Positions 43,833 through 57,163 of a stretch of 64,000 nt of DNA are shown here, piece by piece (the first letter of the stretch is position 1; each line of letters starts with the position of its first letter). Location: positions 24,986,001-25,050,000 of the forward strand of contig NC_135240.1 of NCBI RefSeq assembly GCF_947623445.1. The letters run 5' to 3'. Origin of the DNA: Clavelina lepadiformis. Its lineage: Eukaryota > Chordata > Ascidiacea > Aplousobranchia > Clavelinidae. Below the pieces are notes generated by a model. It worked only from the letters and a program-made list of their open reading frames with translations. It did not search any database and had not been told where the DNA came from. Made by a program: the position numbers and the translations under genes.

Positions 43833-46800
43833 CCTTTGAAAAGAATTCGACTTTTCTGTTTTGACTTTTCTAGCCTAAATTCTAATTAAAAGGCAAAGGT
43901 TAAACATTACATCGACCATATGCACCTTGTTAAACACTAAACAGTTAGTAAACACTTGCACTTGTTAAACAAACATTTAGTCTATTTAATCTCCTTAGTT
44001 TGTGCTGGCGATAACAATGCAAAATGTGCGATTTTAAAGAAACGGTCCGATTTGCCCTACATGATGCAACTTCCGGTTGACTATGAAGGCCATTGCGGGC
44101 CTAACGTAGCCTATAAAGTAAAGTCATGTTATGCAACACATTGAATAATCCTGAAAACATTTGTTGTTGTTGTTGCGTGTGTGTACAGACATAAATTCTA
44201 TGTGTTTAGCCGAGCATTAAGAAAAGAATCCTTCACTTATAACCTTGTATATTACCATGTCACTCTCTATCATTTAAGATGAGTTTCACAATCTTTAACC
44301 TTCGCAAATAGAAATAACATGTTTCAGCAGAGTTAAAAATTCCGCTTTCTGAAGTATGGCTATGACATGGTATGTGCCGACGAGTCTAGGCTAATTAAGC
44401 TTCAGCAAACTCAGCATGGTATAAAGTAATTAACATTGCTTCATTGGAGATGTATTCTATTGTTGCAAACACTATTCCTGACTTTGGGAATTCTAAACTC
44501 TTATCCACTCAATAAATCAAGGTTCAGCCAAGACCGTTCAATACGTTATGGTACTAATATAAAAGCAGTATGAATATATAATATCGCAGAAAAACTATTT
44601 TTCAAATCGTCTTTTGCAAAAGGTATAACCTATATAGTCAACTTCCTTTATGGCACCATTCCACAACGTTGAGTTTAAATTTAGACTTTATCTTTATACC
44701 ACCCACAGGACGTTACGCCAATTTGAATCACGTGCGTTGCCAAACGGAAATAGAGCATAGGTCTATTTGTTTTTCCAAATAAAGGTTTTAGCATGGACCA
44801 CTTACTGTATGGGCAACTTCGGTCTTGTGAAAAAGAATGAAGCCCACGCTATCAAGTGACAAAACAAAGGTCCAAATTTGCAGTGTACTTAAGCCTAACC
44901 TATTTTGTGAAGGAATAGCTAAAGGGAAATCCACCATAGTTTGACTATTAACAATAGAAGGAAGTTATGATATCATTTGATGACATCATAGCCAATGGAT
45001 AAGCCAATAAAAACAAAGCATTGTGGTAGAAACCAATTCATTGTAAAGCCTTTCATGTTGTGTGCGAAACAATAATTCTGTCACCTCTTAATCTTAGCCT
45101 ACATTGTTTTAAAATTGTTTCATTGGAATCATCGTAGTAATAAATTTGGCCGAAACATACTATTTCTTAATCCTACCACTATCACGCGATTTTGTTACGT
45201 AATTGTTTTTGTTATGAGCGACATTTGACATTCATCAAAGTTTTTCAAACAATTTCAAATAGCAGCTCGGTTTACGGCCTACGTGAAAAAGCAAAATTTT
45301 AAAACTACGAAGTGTTATAAATTTGACGTCAGTCGGCTCGGTAGAATAGAGTGGTTAAAGCCAAGTATAAAATGCTTTTCTGAAACCCGATTTTTACCAA
45401 TGCGATTACATGACTACATCCCACATGACTTTACAAGACATTAGTGACACTTGCTCCTTTTCCTTATTTTTGGTGAACGAGAACGGTTTAAATTCGGAGA
45501 CAAGTTAGAAAATACGCCTACTGGAAAAATTCACCCAGACAAACTCGGTTCTCGGAGCTTGATGCACTGAAGAGTAACAGCCAAGTTTAACCTTCGTCAT
45601 GCAAAAACTGTCTACGCGATAGAGTTTGGTATACAATACAATGGTTTTACTTCACAAAAGATAATAGAGATATTTTTATGATAATTTAACTTTAATATTA
45701 TAGAGATTTCTTATCGATATGATATGATATACTATAGATCTATCGATACTCATTTCTGTACTCATCCAACGACACTCATTTCTATGATGAGATTTCTATG
45801 ATTTTGATGTGTGAAAGGTATGTTTCATTAAAAGGTAATTGTGAATGAAATCTATTTAACAATTCTAATTTATCAGTATTACCTGAAGAGTGGAGGAAAA
45901 ACAATAAAAGTTAATTACAGTAGACAAAAATTGTTTTTATAAAACGTAATCTTGATGCTTGCAAGAACAACTTGAAAACCCAAGACAAAATCATAGCTTT
46001 GAATCATAAGTTTTATCGAATATATGATTTAATTAGAAAAAGAAAAGGTTACCAAAGCAAACCGACGCCACTAATAATTAACTAGCATGTTATTGCTATC
46101 TCCAGATCGGGTAATTGTTCCTTTCTTTAATGTCGTTGTTTGTCATTTCTTAGTATAAGATCATGATAAATGTTCTAATTATACTTTTATAGTCGCATGA
46201 ATGTATTACTTCATTTCAAAGCGAGAGCAAGACTTCAAAATTTGAAAAAAAGTAGACCGATAGACCCAGGCCAGGTCGCCAATCGCCTATATTGGTGTTA
46301 GGTCCTATAGATTTGCACCAATTTGCCGCTAATATAGGCCTACCATCCTTGACGCGAAACGGCAACCCATATCGTAACATTAATTTTTTGCCAATGAATG
46401 TGGGAGCGAAAAGTTTGGCGCTAACCTTACAATATCGTAATAACAACCGAACCATGCTCAAAAAAAAAATAAATGAAAAGTTTGTATGATACGCCGGAGA
46501 TTTCCAGCATGGTGGAGGAGCAAATAACATTACGCCACTGGCGTAAATATCCGCTTCAGCCTTTCTGACGTAGCTTCACGAAATCGTATCACAAAATGTC
46601 ACAAGAAACAAGCATAAAGGTCTAAAGATTGCAAGTGCAAAGCCAACAGCTTTCGAATCGGCTTCATTCATTAAACTAAGAATTAGGCTAGGCTTAGTGG
46701 CTGTAGATAATATTAGATTTTTAATATTGGCATTTGGCATGGCGCAAAAAACGTAGATCCCAATTTATTTGGCATAAATATCCCTGTGCTAGAATGCAAG

Positions 46801-47296
46801 CTTTCCATGCAGGTGTTTGGTGAACACAATTCGCTTGCTTTACAAAAGTAAAAAGTTTTTTAAATGAACGAACGTTTTAGGTTGAATAATATTTTCTGCA
46901 CTATTTTGTAATGTTAGATCTTTTTACTTTTGTGTTCTGCTTTTTTTGGTTTTATTAAAAAAAAAGTTCGCCAATTCGCAAAACACTTTTGGCTAGCTTG
47001 ACTCAGGTTGTTATGGTAACCGGTATACACCCGCTGACCAGTAGACAATCTGAAATTAATGGTGCTATGAGAATGGAAGGTTAGCAAAGCCATCAAACCT
47101 AAGAAAATGTGTGGTAGTTAGGTTACATTTGTCATGATTTGTGACTTTTGTAAGTTATACTCTTAAGATGTTATAAGCATTTTAAAAAATTTTTGTACAT
47201 TATGATCAGATTTAATTTTAATACAGTTAAAAGCTGGTATATATAAATATATGGTAACAAAAGATCTAACAGTTGTGTTATACCCTAATTAAAAAA
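43833..47296. other. intergenic, no gene seen
   Basis: About 3.5 kb of AT-rich DNA between the 7TM gene and the kinesin-like gene. Short open frames (for example near 43956 and 46216-46530) show no domain, splice pattern or composition that would support them. It would hold the promoters of both flanking genes, but no core element is clear. Confidence 0.6.
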
Positions 47297-50200
47297 ATGA
47301 CCATCAAAACACTTGCATTCACGGAGACATCACCTGGGATAAGAGTGAAGGAAAAGACTGTAACTTTGGTTTCTCAACAAAAGGTATTTCCATTAGTCAA
47401 CTTAGCTTCAAAAGATCTTTTTGGAGTTCCAACCACTATCTTATCATGGGAAGCAAGCTTGGGAAAGAATACCGAAATCATATATTTCACCTAACTCATC
47501 TCCACTTTGATTTAACAGATTCTCGTAGCTCTTACATAATTGCAGTCTTGAAGCCTTCTCTACTGTTTGAATGTTTTAACTTTCCTGTTTCTGGTTTTAA
47601 TTTTTCTGAAATAAGGTTGTAAAAGATTTACTAACCCATTTTAACAATATTATGTGATTAAAATCCATCTGTTTTACTAAAAGTAGTTAAAATAGTATCA
47701 ACACGATATAAATTTGCTCTATAACAGTGTAAAAGATTTACTAACCCATTTTAACAATATTATGTGATTAAAATCCATCTGTTTTACTAAAAGTAGTTAA
47801 AATAGTATCAACACGATATAAATTTGCTCTATAACAGTGAAACAAACATAACCATATTTTACAAAGTTGTACTTTGCAATGTATTTTAGTTTTTGTGGCC
47901 TAATGAAAGGTTTTCGTTGTTATGTATGCCCAGTAATGGTAATTACTCTTTAATTTAATAAGCAGAGGATAGTTTTTGAGAAAACTCTGGCCAGTGAAAG
48001 TTGACCGAAATAAGCCGATCATCAAGAAAAATGTAGCGATTTGGCTCGATCTGTTGAAAAAGTGTTTATGTTTGTTTTTGTGTTTACAAATTGAATTTAA
48101 GTTAATTATTTTAGTAAGGTTAATTTTAATGGTATATACATGACCTAAATTGTTAAAGTCACTGGTAAAAAACAGGTCTATCGCAATCCTCATTTTAAAC
48201 ACTGATTTTACTGTTTTTAGGACCAAACGTTGAAAAATCCCCGAAAGTCGTTTGTTTTAAAGCAAGAAAACAGTATTATGACTTTATTTACTTTAAATAA
48301 ACTTAAACATTCAAAAAGTAGAAGGCTGAAATGCTAGATAAATTATAAAAGTTCATTTGACTAAACGGGAGATGAAACCATTGAAAGTTTTGTGAAATTG
48401 CTGATTTTGGTATTCTCTGATAAGATACTGGCCGAAACTCCAAAAAAGTCACTAATTCTTGGCATATTACTTTTAAGAATCATTTTAAAACATAATGCTT
48501 ACGGTGATTTAAACTAGTAGTAATGTTCATACTTGGGAACATCATGGCTTAAATAAAATTTAGTGTGAGTTTTGATATTAATTGGCTATAACTTCAGAGT
48601 GAAAAGTCATACAAGTTGGATGGCTCATATCTCGCGGAATCTGGTTATACACAAGCATTTTCACAACATATGAGCAAACCTACACAAAAAGTTTTATCTG
48701 GACATAATGTTTCAATTGTTGGATTTTCCCAAAATATGATAGGTATGATAGGATTCTTGTATTTTGTCATTTTTAGTTCAGCATGAAAACAATTAACGAA
48801 AAAATTAAACTTTCATGTTTAAACTTTTGTTTTTACTAAATTTTCAGCAAAAAATTCAATATTTGAAGGAGACTCTGGATTGGTTGCTTTGGGGTTACGC
48901 GAGATTTTTCAACAAATTGGAAAGACTACAGACTTCGAATATCTTGTGTCTGTATCCATGCTACAGGTTTAATACCAGCTTAAATTTGTCTCATTATAAT
49001 ATTATTTTTATTATGGTGTCATTTATTTGTATTGTGATCATTACCGAATTAATCAAGATCATCAAGATGTGCTTAGACATGCTTATTAGCCTGTATTTTT
49101 GCATCCTTAAGGTAAAAAATGATGGAAAATGTACAGATCTCTTGAATCCATCGGGGAGAAAACTTGAACTTCAAAATCATTCTCATCAAGGCCTGTGAGT
49201 ATTTTATGCAAGCAGACCAGTATGAAACGGTGTCTTGCAAAATTTTGAACTTTTTGCAGTTACGTTGATGGTCTTTCATTTTTGGTTTGCCCTTCTTCTG
49301 AAGATACCTTGAGGTTGTTTGAAGATGGTTGCCAGGTTGAAAACTCGTTGAAGCTCACTCCATTCATGACATATTTTACAGTTCATGTCTTAAAGCAGCC
49401 AAAGGGTAACTTTTTTTTGGTCAATTTGATACCAAAGCAGACTACTCGGAAAGGTTTTCACACATCAGTTCTCTTTGTTTACCTCCTTGTTTCTATTTCA
49501 ACTTAAAATGATGTAAATACAACCAGAATAAGAAAATTCAACAAAATTATCGAATCAATCGAAATGTTGTGATTTTCAGAAACATATATTTTGCCCCAAA
49601 AGGCATCATCAGTTTCTTATAAAAGTATATAATTTCATATAACCTGAATAACATTTGTGTTAATCTAAGTTTTGTAACTGCAGCTGGCAGGAAAGGCAAC
49701 AGTTCTATTGGTTCCTTGAAGTTTGTCAGGATTTTTGCTGAAAAGAAACATTTGCCAAAGTGGGTTGACTGTTGTATTTTAAAATGTGGAATTGGGTTGT
49801 TTTATGCCACAAGTACAAACAGTATTACTTGGCCAGAATACGTTGTCCAACAACTATCTTGAAATTTTAATTACTTTAACAGCGTCCTTGCCATTCTATC
49901 AACTGCTGCACAGAGGAAAAGTCATGGTTTCGATGTCAGCAAGCCAATTACGGAAAGTTTGCTAATGGTTGCGCTTGTTGGCAATGTAGATTCATTCCTG
50001 ATAGCATCTGTTTTCGGAAAGGGTAATAATATCAGCAATCATTGCAAGTAGTGGTTAATTTGTGATAGCGTGAACTTGCATAATTTTATTATTATGAACT
50101 ATCTTTATTTTGTCTTATCAGTTTTAGTTTTATATTTATCTTCATATTCTTTTATAACCACGTCCTGTTTGCGTATGTGTCAGAGATGTGACTTATCTCT

Positions 50201-53169
50201 TTTGTCTTAAACTGTGACTTTATCCAGGGCTTTGTAAGTATCCTGGGCCATTAAAATAGTTTCTCAATTAAGAATTTCCATTTCTAGAAATTCTGAGTTA
50301 CTTTGTACTGTAGAAAACAAATTATGCTGTATGTCACATGGTTATGGATGGGTATACTTTTGGCGAAAGACTTCAAAATCCATGAATATGTTATAAACTA
50401 CTCGTTAGTGTAGTACAAAAAACATGAAGTTTTTTTGATCACTGTCGATGGATTTAGATGAAAATGAAATGCTCCTCTCAGCGATCCAGCCCCTATCTGG
50501 AGTTGGTTCTCCACCAAAGGAAGTTCATCATGATAACTTGGTAATATTACAACGATTGAGACAAGAAATAGCAAGTGTGAGAAACCGACTTGCAGCCCAG
50601 TCTGTGCCAAACAAAGGTGATGTTGTACAACTTTGGAGAAATTGCTACGATCTACAAAACGTTAACGCCAACTAATAGAAGCAGTGTTTTTCATGAAATC
50701 TGACAAAATGCTTGATTAAGAGTTGTCGTCTGTTGTTAGTAATGTTGTATCTGTTGTCACAGCTGACATATCTCAAATGGAAAATCTTGTGCATGATTTG
50801 GATCAAACAAAAAAGAGTGCCTGGGATCAAATCATATTGAGATCAGAGCAATTTTATGAAGAAAGAAAAACAAGTTACTCAAACAAGTAGGCGAAACTTT
50901 ACTGAAATATGAGGAAATATAAATTCAGTAGTGTCTTGTTGTTTGGTTAAGGTTGTAGTTTAGTGTTTGTACAATAAACGTTGTTGGTGTGTAACTGTGC
51001 ATGTAGGTAGATTGCATTAGATTACATTGCAGTTACAGTAGATTTCATTAACTTGTAGAGGCTTGCTTTGGATTTTGGAATCTACGAAGCCTGCCAATCG
51101 GGAGAAATTATTGGAACTTCAAAGGAGGCGTGACAAGGTGTTAATTTTACCTGTGCGAAAATTTTTTGATACTGGTTGTAGTAATTGTTCACCATAATTT
51201 TTAATGCAAATGTTTACTTCTGTTGTGTAGCTGGTTGAAGAATACAAAAATCAACGGCAAATAACGTCAAAACTCAGCGCAGAGTTGAAAATGCACATTG
51301 ATGACTACACACAGGCTGTTAAGTCAGGTATTTGTGACGAGCAACGGAGTTCATTAGGAGACTCCATGCATAATTGCATTTGCCTATGTTGTTATATTTT
51401 TATTATTTCAAATCAATCATTTCAACTACAACACAATAGTTTTGCTGAATTTGCAGGCAGGCAAGATGATAAAGATGATAAATCTCGGGTGGCTAAAATT
51501 CAAGAGCTTAAGGAACAATTTCGAAAGGAGACCGATAAACTGAAAGAAATTGAAACAAAACAAAAAGCATTTGAAGAAAAACTTATGAAGGAGAGACAAG
51601 TGAGTTTTTTTGTCGACTTTTTGTTTTGTGAGACGAAGACTCATGCTAACTTACAACTTATGCTTCTTTGCTTTACTTTAGAAGTTTAATATTATATGCC
51701 TATGTTATAAAATATTACCAATCATTTGGCATGATTGTATGTTTTTTGTACAAACGCAGGAGGGTTTGGAAGAATCTTCATCCTCGTTTGATGTTGTCTT
51801 TCGAGCAATGGTCGAGGAAAGAGAAAAACTAAAACAGGAAAATCACCAACTTGTCGAAGAAGAACTTGAAAAAATGAAAGTGAGTCGTGTTTAGTGACAT
51901 TAGTGTTGCATCTAGTCATCAGGTAGGTTTAGTTGTACAACAAATTTATTTTTTGCGAACAATTTTGCCACTTTAAAGATAGATGTTGATCACGCAAAAG
52001 CAGAGCTTCAGATGAGATTTTCATCAAATTCTTTGGTGCAGTCCAACGATGAAGTCCTCACTCATGCAATAGAACTTGCTACTTTGCGTTCGGAAAAAAT
52101 AGTCATAACCACTCAGGTTGCTTTTGCTTAAGAGTACTTGCAATGTTAACTTATATTTTGTTGGCACAAGTAGTATACGTGTTCCTGCTAGATTTTAACT
52201 CAAAGATGTTATTTCAAAGCTTTTATTATAATAATAACTAATCATGGTGAAATTATAATGCGACAGTAATGTTATAATGCAATAGTAGCTCGTCTGCATT
52301 TTGCGGTACAGAAAATTAGATAAATTTTCTACGTTTTACTGAGGTTTTTATCATCTCACGGTGTAGTTGGATGCATTGAAACATGAAAAAAGTCAAATGG
52401 AAGATCAAATGCGAATTTTGGCTGAAAAGCATTCTCGAGAAATGGAAATACAACAGCTACAAAGTCTACAAACATTTCGTGCTTATCGAGAAGTATAACA
52501 CATATATTCTCTACAAATCACCATAAATTAATTTTTCCTGCTAAGCATGTGACAACTACTGATTAATTACATTAGGGTACATAATTTCTTACAGGCCTCA
52601 GACTAATGTAGTGTCGTGCTTTAGATTAAGCTCTATTTAACTACCCATAGACAACTATTATGTGACTTGTAGTAAAAATGAAATGTTTTAAAGTTTTGCC
52701 TTGGCTTTACCTCTAAAACTCAGGTGTTTGAAGAGTTCAAAGTAGAGCTTGAAAATAGATGGAGGGGCTTACTTGATGATGCAATCCAAGACGCTGTGTT
52801 TTTAAATGCACGCAATACCGAAATGATGGAGAACAATACAAAACTTCAACTCGGTAAATATGAACAGTCAACATCATCCATAGAATCTTTAATTTCACAA
52901 TTTTGTTTAATTTGATTATGAAAGTATTGGGGTCGGTCGATTCAGCCCAGGGACTATTCAACCCACACTTGTTTGTTGAATCGTCCTGGAAGAGCCTGAA
53001 ATCTGTAAATATTTTACGATATAAAATAAAATTTTGGCTTTAGCCCATGATAAACATTATCAATAGTTCAACTAGAGGTGTAAAATCAGTTTATTGATGT
53101 GCTGTAGAAGTTGCTCAGCTGAAAGATGACAGAAGCATTAAGCCAAGTCGGGCAAACAACAAGGCTTGA
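47297..53169 (+). CDS. kinesin-like protein with degenerate motor and coiled coil
   Basis: Seventeen exons join in phase with GT-AG sites: 47297-47383, 48598-48742, 48848-48966, 49112-49194, 49260-49405, 49684-49759, 49883-50022, 50458-50616, 50763-50886, 51059-51137, 51231-51327, 51457-51599, 51760-51879, 51979-52116, 52367-52492, 52724-52853, 53108-53169, giving 657 residues. Residues 1-300 follow the kinesin motor fold: SYKLDGSY (33-40), KVLSGHNVSIVGFSQ before the P-loop, TDLLNPSGRKLEL (125-137), LYVDGLS, FTVHVLK and the final neck-linker region. The P-loop position reads SQNMIAKN (73-80) instead of GQTGSGKT. The switch I SSRSH is absent (KLTPFM). The switch II DLAGSE is absent (RIFAEKK), and helix alpha-4 is largely deleted. 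So it should not bind or hydrolyse ATP. Residues 300-657 are heptad-rich coiled coil. A CCDC78-like or kinesin-9-like identity is possible but unproven. Start: first ATG of exon 1; an upstream exon cannot be excluded. Confidence 0.82.
47618..47837. repeat. exact 110-bp tandem duplication in intron 1
   Basis: Two copies, 47618-47727 and 47728-47837, each starting TGTAAAAGATTTACTAACCC. I see no difference between them. It lies in the 1.2-kb first intron of the kinesin-like gene. Confidence 0.9.
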
Positions 53170-54881
53170 ATGATGACGTGTGTTCAGATGTATACCTTCA
53201 CCTATCTAGTGCTTTAACAAACCACATGTGCACCCCTGCTATAATTCTAGCCTTTCTGCATACCGTACCCAAACAGTATTTTAATGTTTCAATAATCAAT
53301 TTGTTTATTTTGTGATCTAAAAGGGCAGTACAACGTGACATTACAAACACTTTTTTGTTGTGGCTGGAATTTAATTCCACCTATTTTGGGGAAGGTTAGT
53401 TTGTAATTTATCATTTTTATGTTTCTTTTTGTGCATTATTTCAATTTTTCACACTGTCCTGTATCCTCACGTTTCTTGTTGTTATTAGATTTGCACATTT
53501 AAGCAGTCAAGTGCAGTAAATAACTTGTAATTTGACTAGTAATAGCTAGTATTTTTTCTTTTTAACATGGAATTACTTCTGATCAGATAAACGATAATGA
53601 TACATATGTTTACCACGAATAAAAGCTACTTAGAAAATCATGTGTAAGAAATAATTTCCGTGATTTGAACATGGTAATTGCTATCATTGCTAACTTTATT
53701 TAGGCTATGTCTTTTTTCAGATATTTCTCTTGTTGCTTAGTTCGCATTGTAGCCTTTTCTGCAGTTGCACTTCCATCCACTGTAAGTTTACTATGAAAAT
53801 ATACCACAGAAGCTCTATCTTCATACGTTGCATAGTTGAAAGCAGTTGGAAAGTAGTAAAATTCTGTAAAAAAGTCGATGATTTGTTGCACATAGCAGTA
53901 TTGCATAGGAAATTATTCTCATGCTGGGGAAAGTACTTGTACGATAATTATTTACAGGCAATGAGTAATCACTAATCAGTAGGTTATGGTTGACCACCAG
54001 GGCATAACTTCGCAATTCGGAGTTTTCATTGTATTCACGTAAATTAAACTACCTTGTAATGAAAAGTGGATATATGGTACCTTAACCTGTAAGGTTGATC
54101 CACTTCACTACAATGTTTGCTAGTTGAATTGTTTATTGCGAGTGATGATGTATGAGTCTAATAAGGTCGTTGTCTGCTTTTCTCAACCTCGGACTTAATT
54201 GTTCACTTTATCGAATTATTGTCTTGTGAAGGTGACAACAAAGTTGACTAACTTGACACTGACCTTCTTTAAATTGAATTCAAGAGTAGTTTCACAAGAA
54301 TGACAACTGTATATACTGATTATATTGAAGCTTCTTTGAACGAATACATTTAGATAAAACATTGCCACAGCAGCAACAGCAAAAAGCTGGCACTGCTGGA
54401 ACTATGTTGCAGCCATCTTCTTAGCACACAAAAGAATGAATGAAAGAATAACTCACGTCAAGATTTAAAACGATGACAGGAAGTCATTACTAGGCGACAA
54501 GCAACGCTTCGCAAAGTAGATTTCCCAAACCAGGAAGTATATATTATTTTCCATCTGTGTGGTATAATATGCGCCATACATCACAACCTTGTTAATTCAC
54601 CTTATGACCATCAAAGCTTTGGTAAGTTAATTGGTATAAAATGCCAGACCTATCCTCATATTATGGGCGTAAGCGATGCAATTTTGCCGCCACGTTTTTG
54701 TTGCTTTGAGCTCATGATCTGGGTACATGTTTAAAATCGTGAATTTTGACCCCTTTGATGAACCATAAAAGAGTCATCTACAATCGGGTATTCGCCCCAT
54801 AAATTTATTTAGTTTTTTTTTAAACATTAGGGTATGTTTTATTTAATTTAAAGTGTCACGAAAAATAGCATTTACAGTAGG
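53170..54881. other. intergenic, no gene seen
   Basis: About 1.7 kb downstream of the kinesin-like gene. It will include that gene's 3' untranslated region. Open frames near 53700-54015 overlap on both strands, lack splice support and resemble no family I know. Confidence 0.6.
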
Positions 54882-54889
54882 CCTATATC

Positions 54890-55236
54890 CAGGGTTGCCA
54901 TACCGTCCTTATTTCTAAGATTTGTCCTTATTTTAAAGGTCCGTGCCTTAGAAAATATGTTTGTCCTTTTTTCTAAGAAATGTCCTTATTTTCACTTTCG
55001 TCCTTATTTTTAGGGCGGAGGTTCGTATTTTGGGCATTTTGTCACCTTTACGATACCATTTTGTACCAAAGAGATACCAAAATTATGAACATGCAGATAG
55101 TGTCTTGTTTTTTTTTTTTTTTTTTTTTTTTTTAGGAACATTGGTTGCTTTCTCCTGTTGTACACTGTTTAAGGTGGTATTCGTCTTTCATTTTCTAGTC
55201 GTCCTTATTTTTCAGTTGAGACTGATGGCAACCCTG
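54890..55236. mobile_element. hAT-type MITE, copy 2
   Basis: Same 12-bp terminal inverted repeat as copy 1, with its own 8-bp target duplication CCTATATC (54882-54889 and 55237-55244). Internal GTCCTTATTT repeats are kept, except that one has changed (GTCCTTTTTT) and the sixth is lost by a small deletion. The T tract is a little longer than in copy 1. Confidence 0.88.
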
Positions 55237-55244
55237 CCTATATC

Positions 55245-56511
55245 TCAAATATACCAACACAAATGATTGTGACTTTATCGATCCTGACTTAATTCGTCAT
55301 TTTGTGCATTTCATTATTTCCGGACGCAACGGAGCTTGTATCTTTGTACATTGGACAAGCTAAGCTAGATATGTGAAGTTGGATTGAAATTATAATTAAA
55401 TCAAAACTAACTTCAATTTAAACTCGTTGCTGGCGTCAATTAGAGATCCGAATGTTGGGAATTCCCTGTCACGAGTAACTTATCCTAAATACTTGTTAAC
55501 ACAGGGATATTAATTTAATAAGTAAAATCACATCATTTCCATAAACAGTGAAATTCTTTTATTTGTATATTGGATTTGTATCGGTACCATTACGTACTCA
55601 AAAGGAGGGTTTTGAAATTAAAAATCTTCCAGTTTCCCTTTCGTTGGCACTTTACGTGTAATATGTAGACTACTGTAACTATCGTGAGATATGTTATGAA
55701 ATCTGGCAAAACTCTAACCATGAAAATTTTCTGCGTACGCCAGTGATCGATACATGTCTTTCACGATCGTATGTTAATTTATTGGGCTTATTGCCAAGCA
55801 TCTGGCAGGTAGCGTAAGTATCTAATTACAGTTAGGCCTATTATATGATACAATGTCGTTTGTGATTCTATTCCTTTGCAGTTCGCTCCCTGCAAAACCG
55901 AGGCTTGACTTAGCCCTATATTTTCCTGGGCGGTTCTTCTAACTAAAGAATCTAACGTAAAAAATAATGTGCGCTCCGCTGCGTATACCACTACCCGAGC
56001 TTTGTGCATTAGGGTAAGTATATACACGCTCTGTGCGGACACACTAAGCGGATTATAATGTGTATTTTGTGCACTTTATGCAGTTTTAAGAATTATGTAG
56101 GACAGGTTAAGTATTTCTTCAGATTATTAAAGCAATATATAACTGTCGGAATGTAGTACTGTAGAGTGTAGACTGTAGTAAAGTAACAAATGAGGAGTAA
56201 GCTAATCATCATTCTTCATCCCGTTGCCTAGTGCAGATAGCGCTAATAGCGGACAAACTTATTCAGATATTTTTGTCACTTGGCAGGAACTGTGAAAATA
56301 CTAAAATAGAGATGGCAGTCTTGGCAGAACGCAGTAGAGACAATTTGTTTACTACCATATAATTTCCTGTTAACTTTTGCAAAAGATGCGAAGGAAGCTG
56401 GTTTAATATTACTAATTAGCCTTGGTGTTATTCTTGCATTTTATGCTGGTATTTTTCTAAGATTCTATAATATCTACATATAAATTATTTCAAATAACTG
56501 CCGAGCGCATC
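55245..56511. other. intergenic, no gene seen
   Basis: About 1.3 kb with no supported open frame. The minus-strand frame at 55788-56042 shows no family resemblance. Confidence 0.55.
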
Positions 56512-56705
56512 ATGACTGATTCCACGGTTTTATTTCAAAGAAATATTCACGAAACTGATGGAAATGATCCAGGTTTGTTCTCAATTTTGTTATTTACATT
56601 AATATATATTACTTTGTTCTTTTTGCATATAATACCATCTCATTTTTCTTTCCTTCATAAACTTGTATCTTGCTGTTAGATTGGAGTCCAAACCTTTATC
56701 TTATA
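56512..56705 (+). CDS. possible 5' exons of an unidentified or GGT7-like gene
   Basis: An ATG at 56512 opens 20 codons that end at a donor (exon 56512-56572, donor GTTTGT). A micro-exon at 56680-56705 follows in phase after TTGCTGTTAG and ends at GTAAGA. Together they code for a short acidic start (MTDSTVLFQRNIHE, then TDGNDPDWSPNLYLI). This could be the cytoplasmic tail of the GGT7-like protein at 61835, but the phases do not meet directly, so at least one more exon would be needed. Weak evidence. Confidence 0.25.
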
Positions 56706-57163
56706 GTAAGAAAACAACAGCAATAGTTAACAGTGTTTTTAATGACTTTTAAAGTGGTTGAATGATTGTGTAAATTTTTGGTAGTATTGTTTGTATGCGT
56801 ATAAGTGAAAAAATAGATCGATTTCTAATCATTGATTGAATTCTTCTTTGATATATCAAGTTTAAGCTTGATTTCTTACTTATCAGATACCGACATATGT
56901 TGATTTAGTGCAGTGGGTGAGGGTGATAGATTTGGATTCACATGAACATCAAAGTATTTTTATTACCACAAATTCATGGCTTTTTTGTTGCGGCACATCC
57001 TTAATTGATAATGATGGTTGGAATGGTTGGATATTTTAAGCAAACTGAGCAAACGCTTACAATAATACAATTTAAAAAAAATTTTTTGAACTAATTGAAA
57101 ACAAAATCTTGCACATTTGTTTCTTTCAGAAGTGTTTGAAAACTTGCGCTTTAAAAGTAATAA

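Noticed and set aside
46216-46530. 104-codon minus-strand open frame
   Set aside because: Overlaps an equally long plus-strand frame, with no domain, signal peptide or splice context.
47900-48226. 108-codon minus-strand open frame
   Set aside because: Lies in intron 1 of the kinesin-like gene, AT-driven composition, no homology I recognise.
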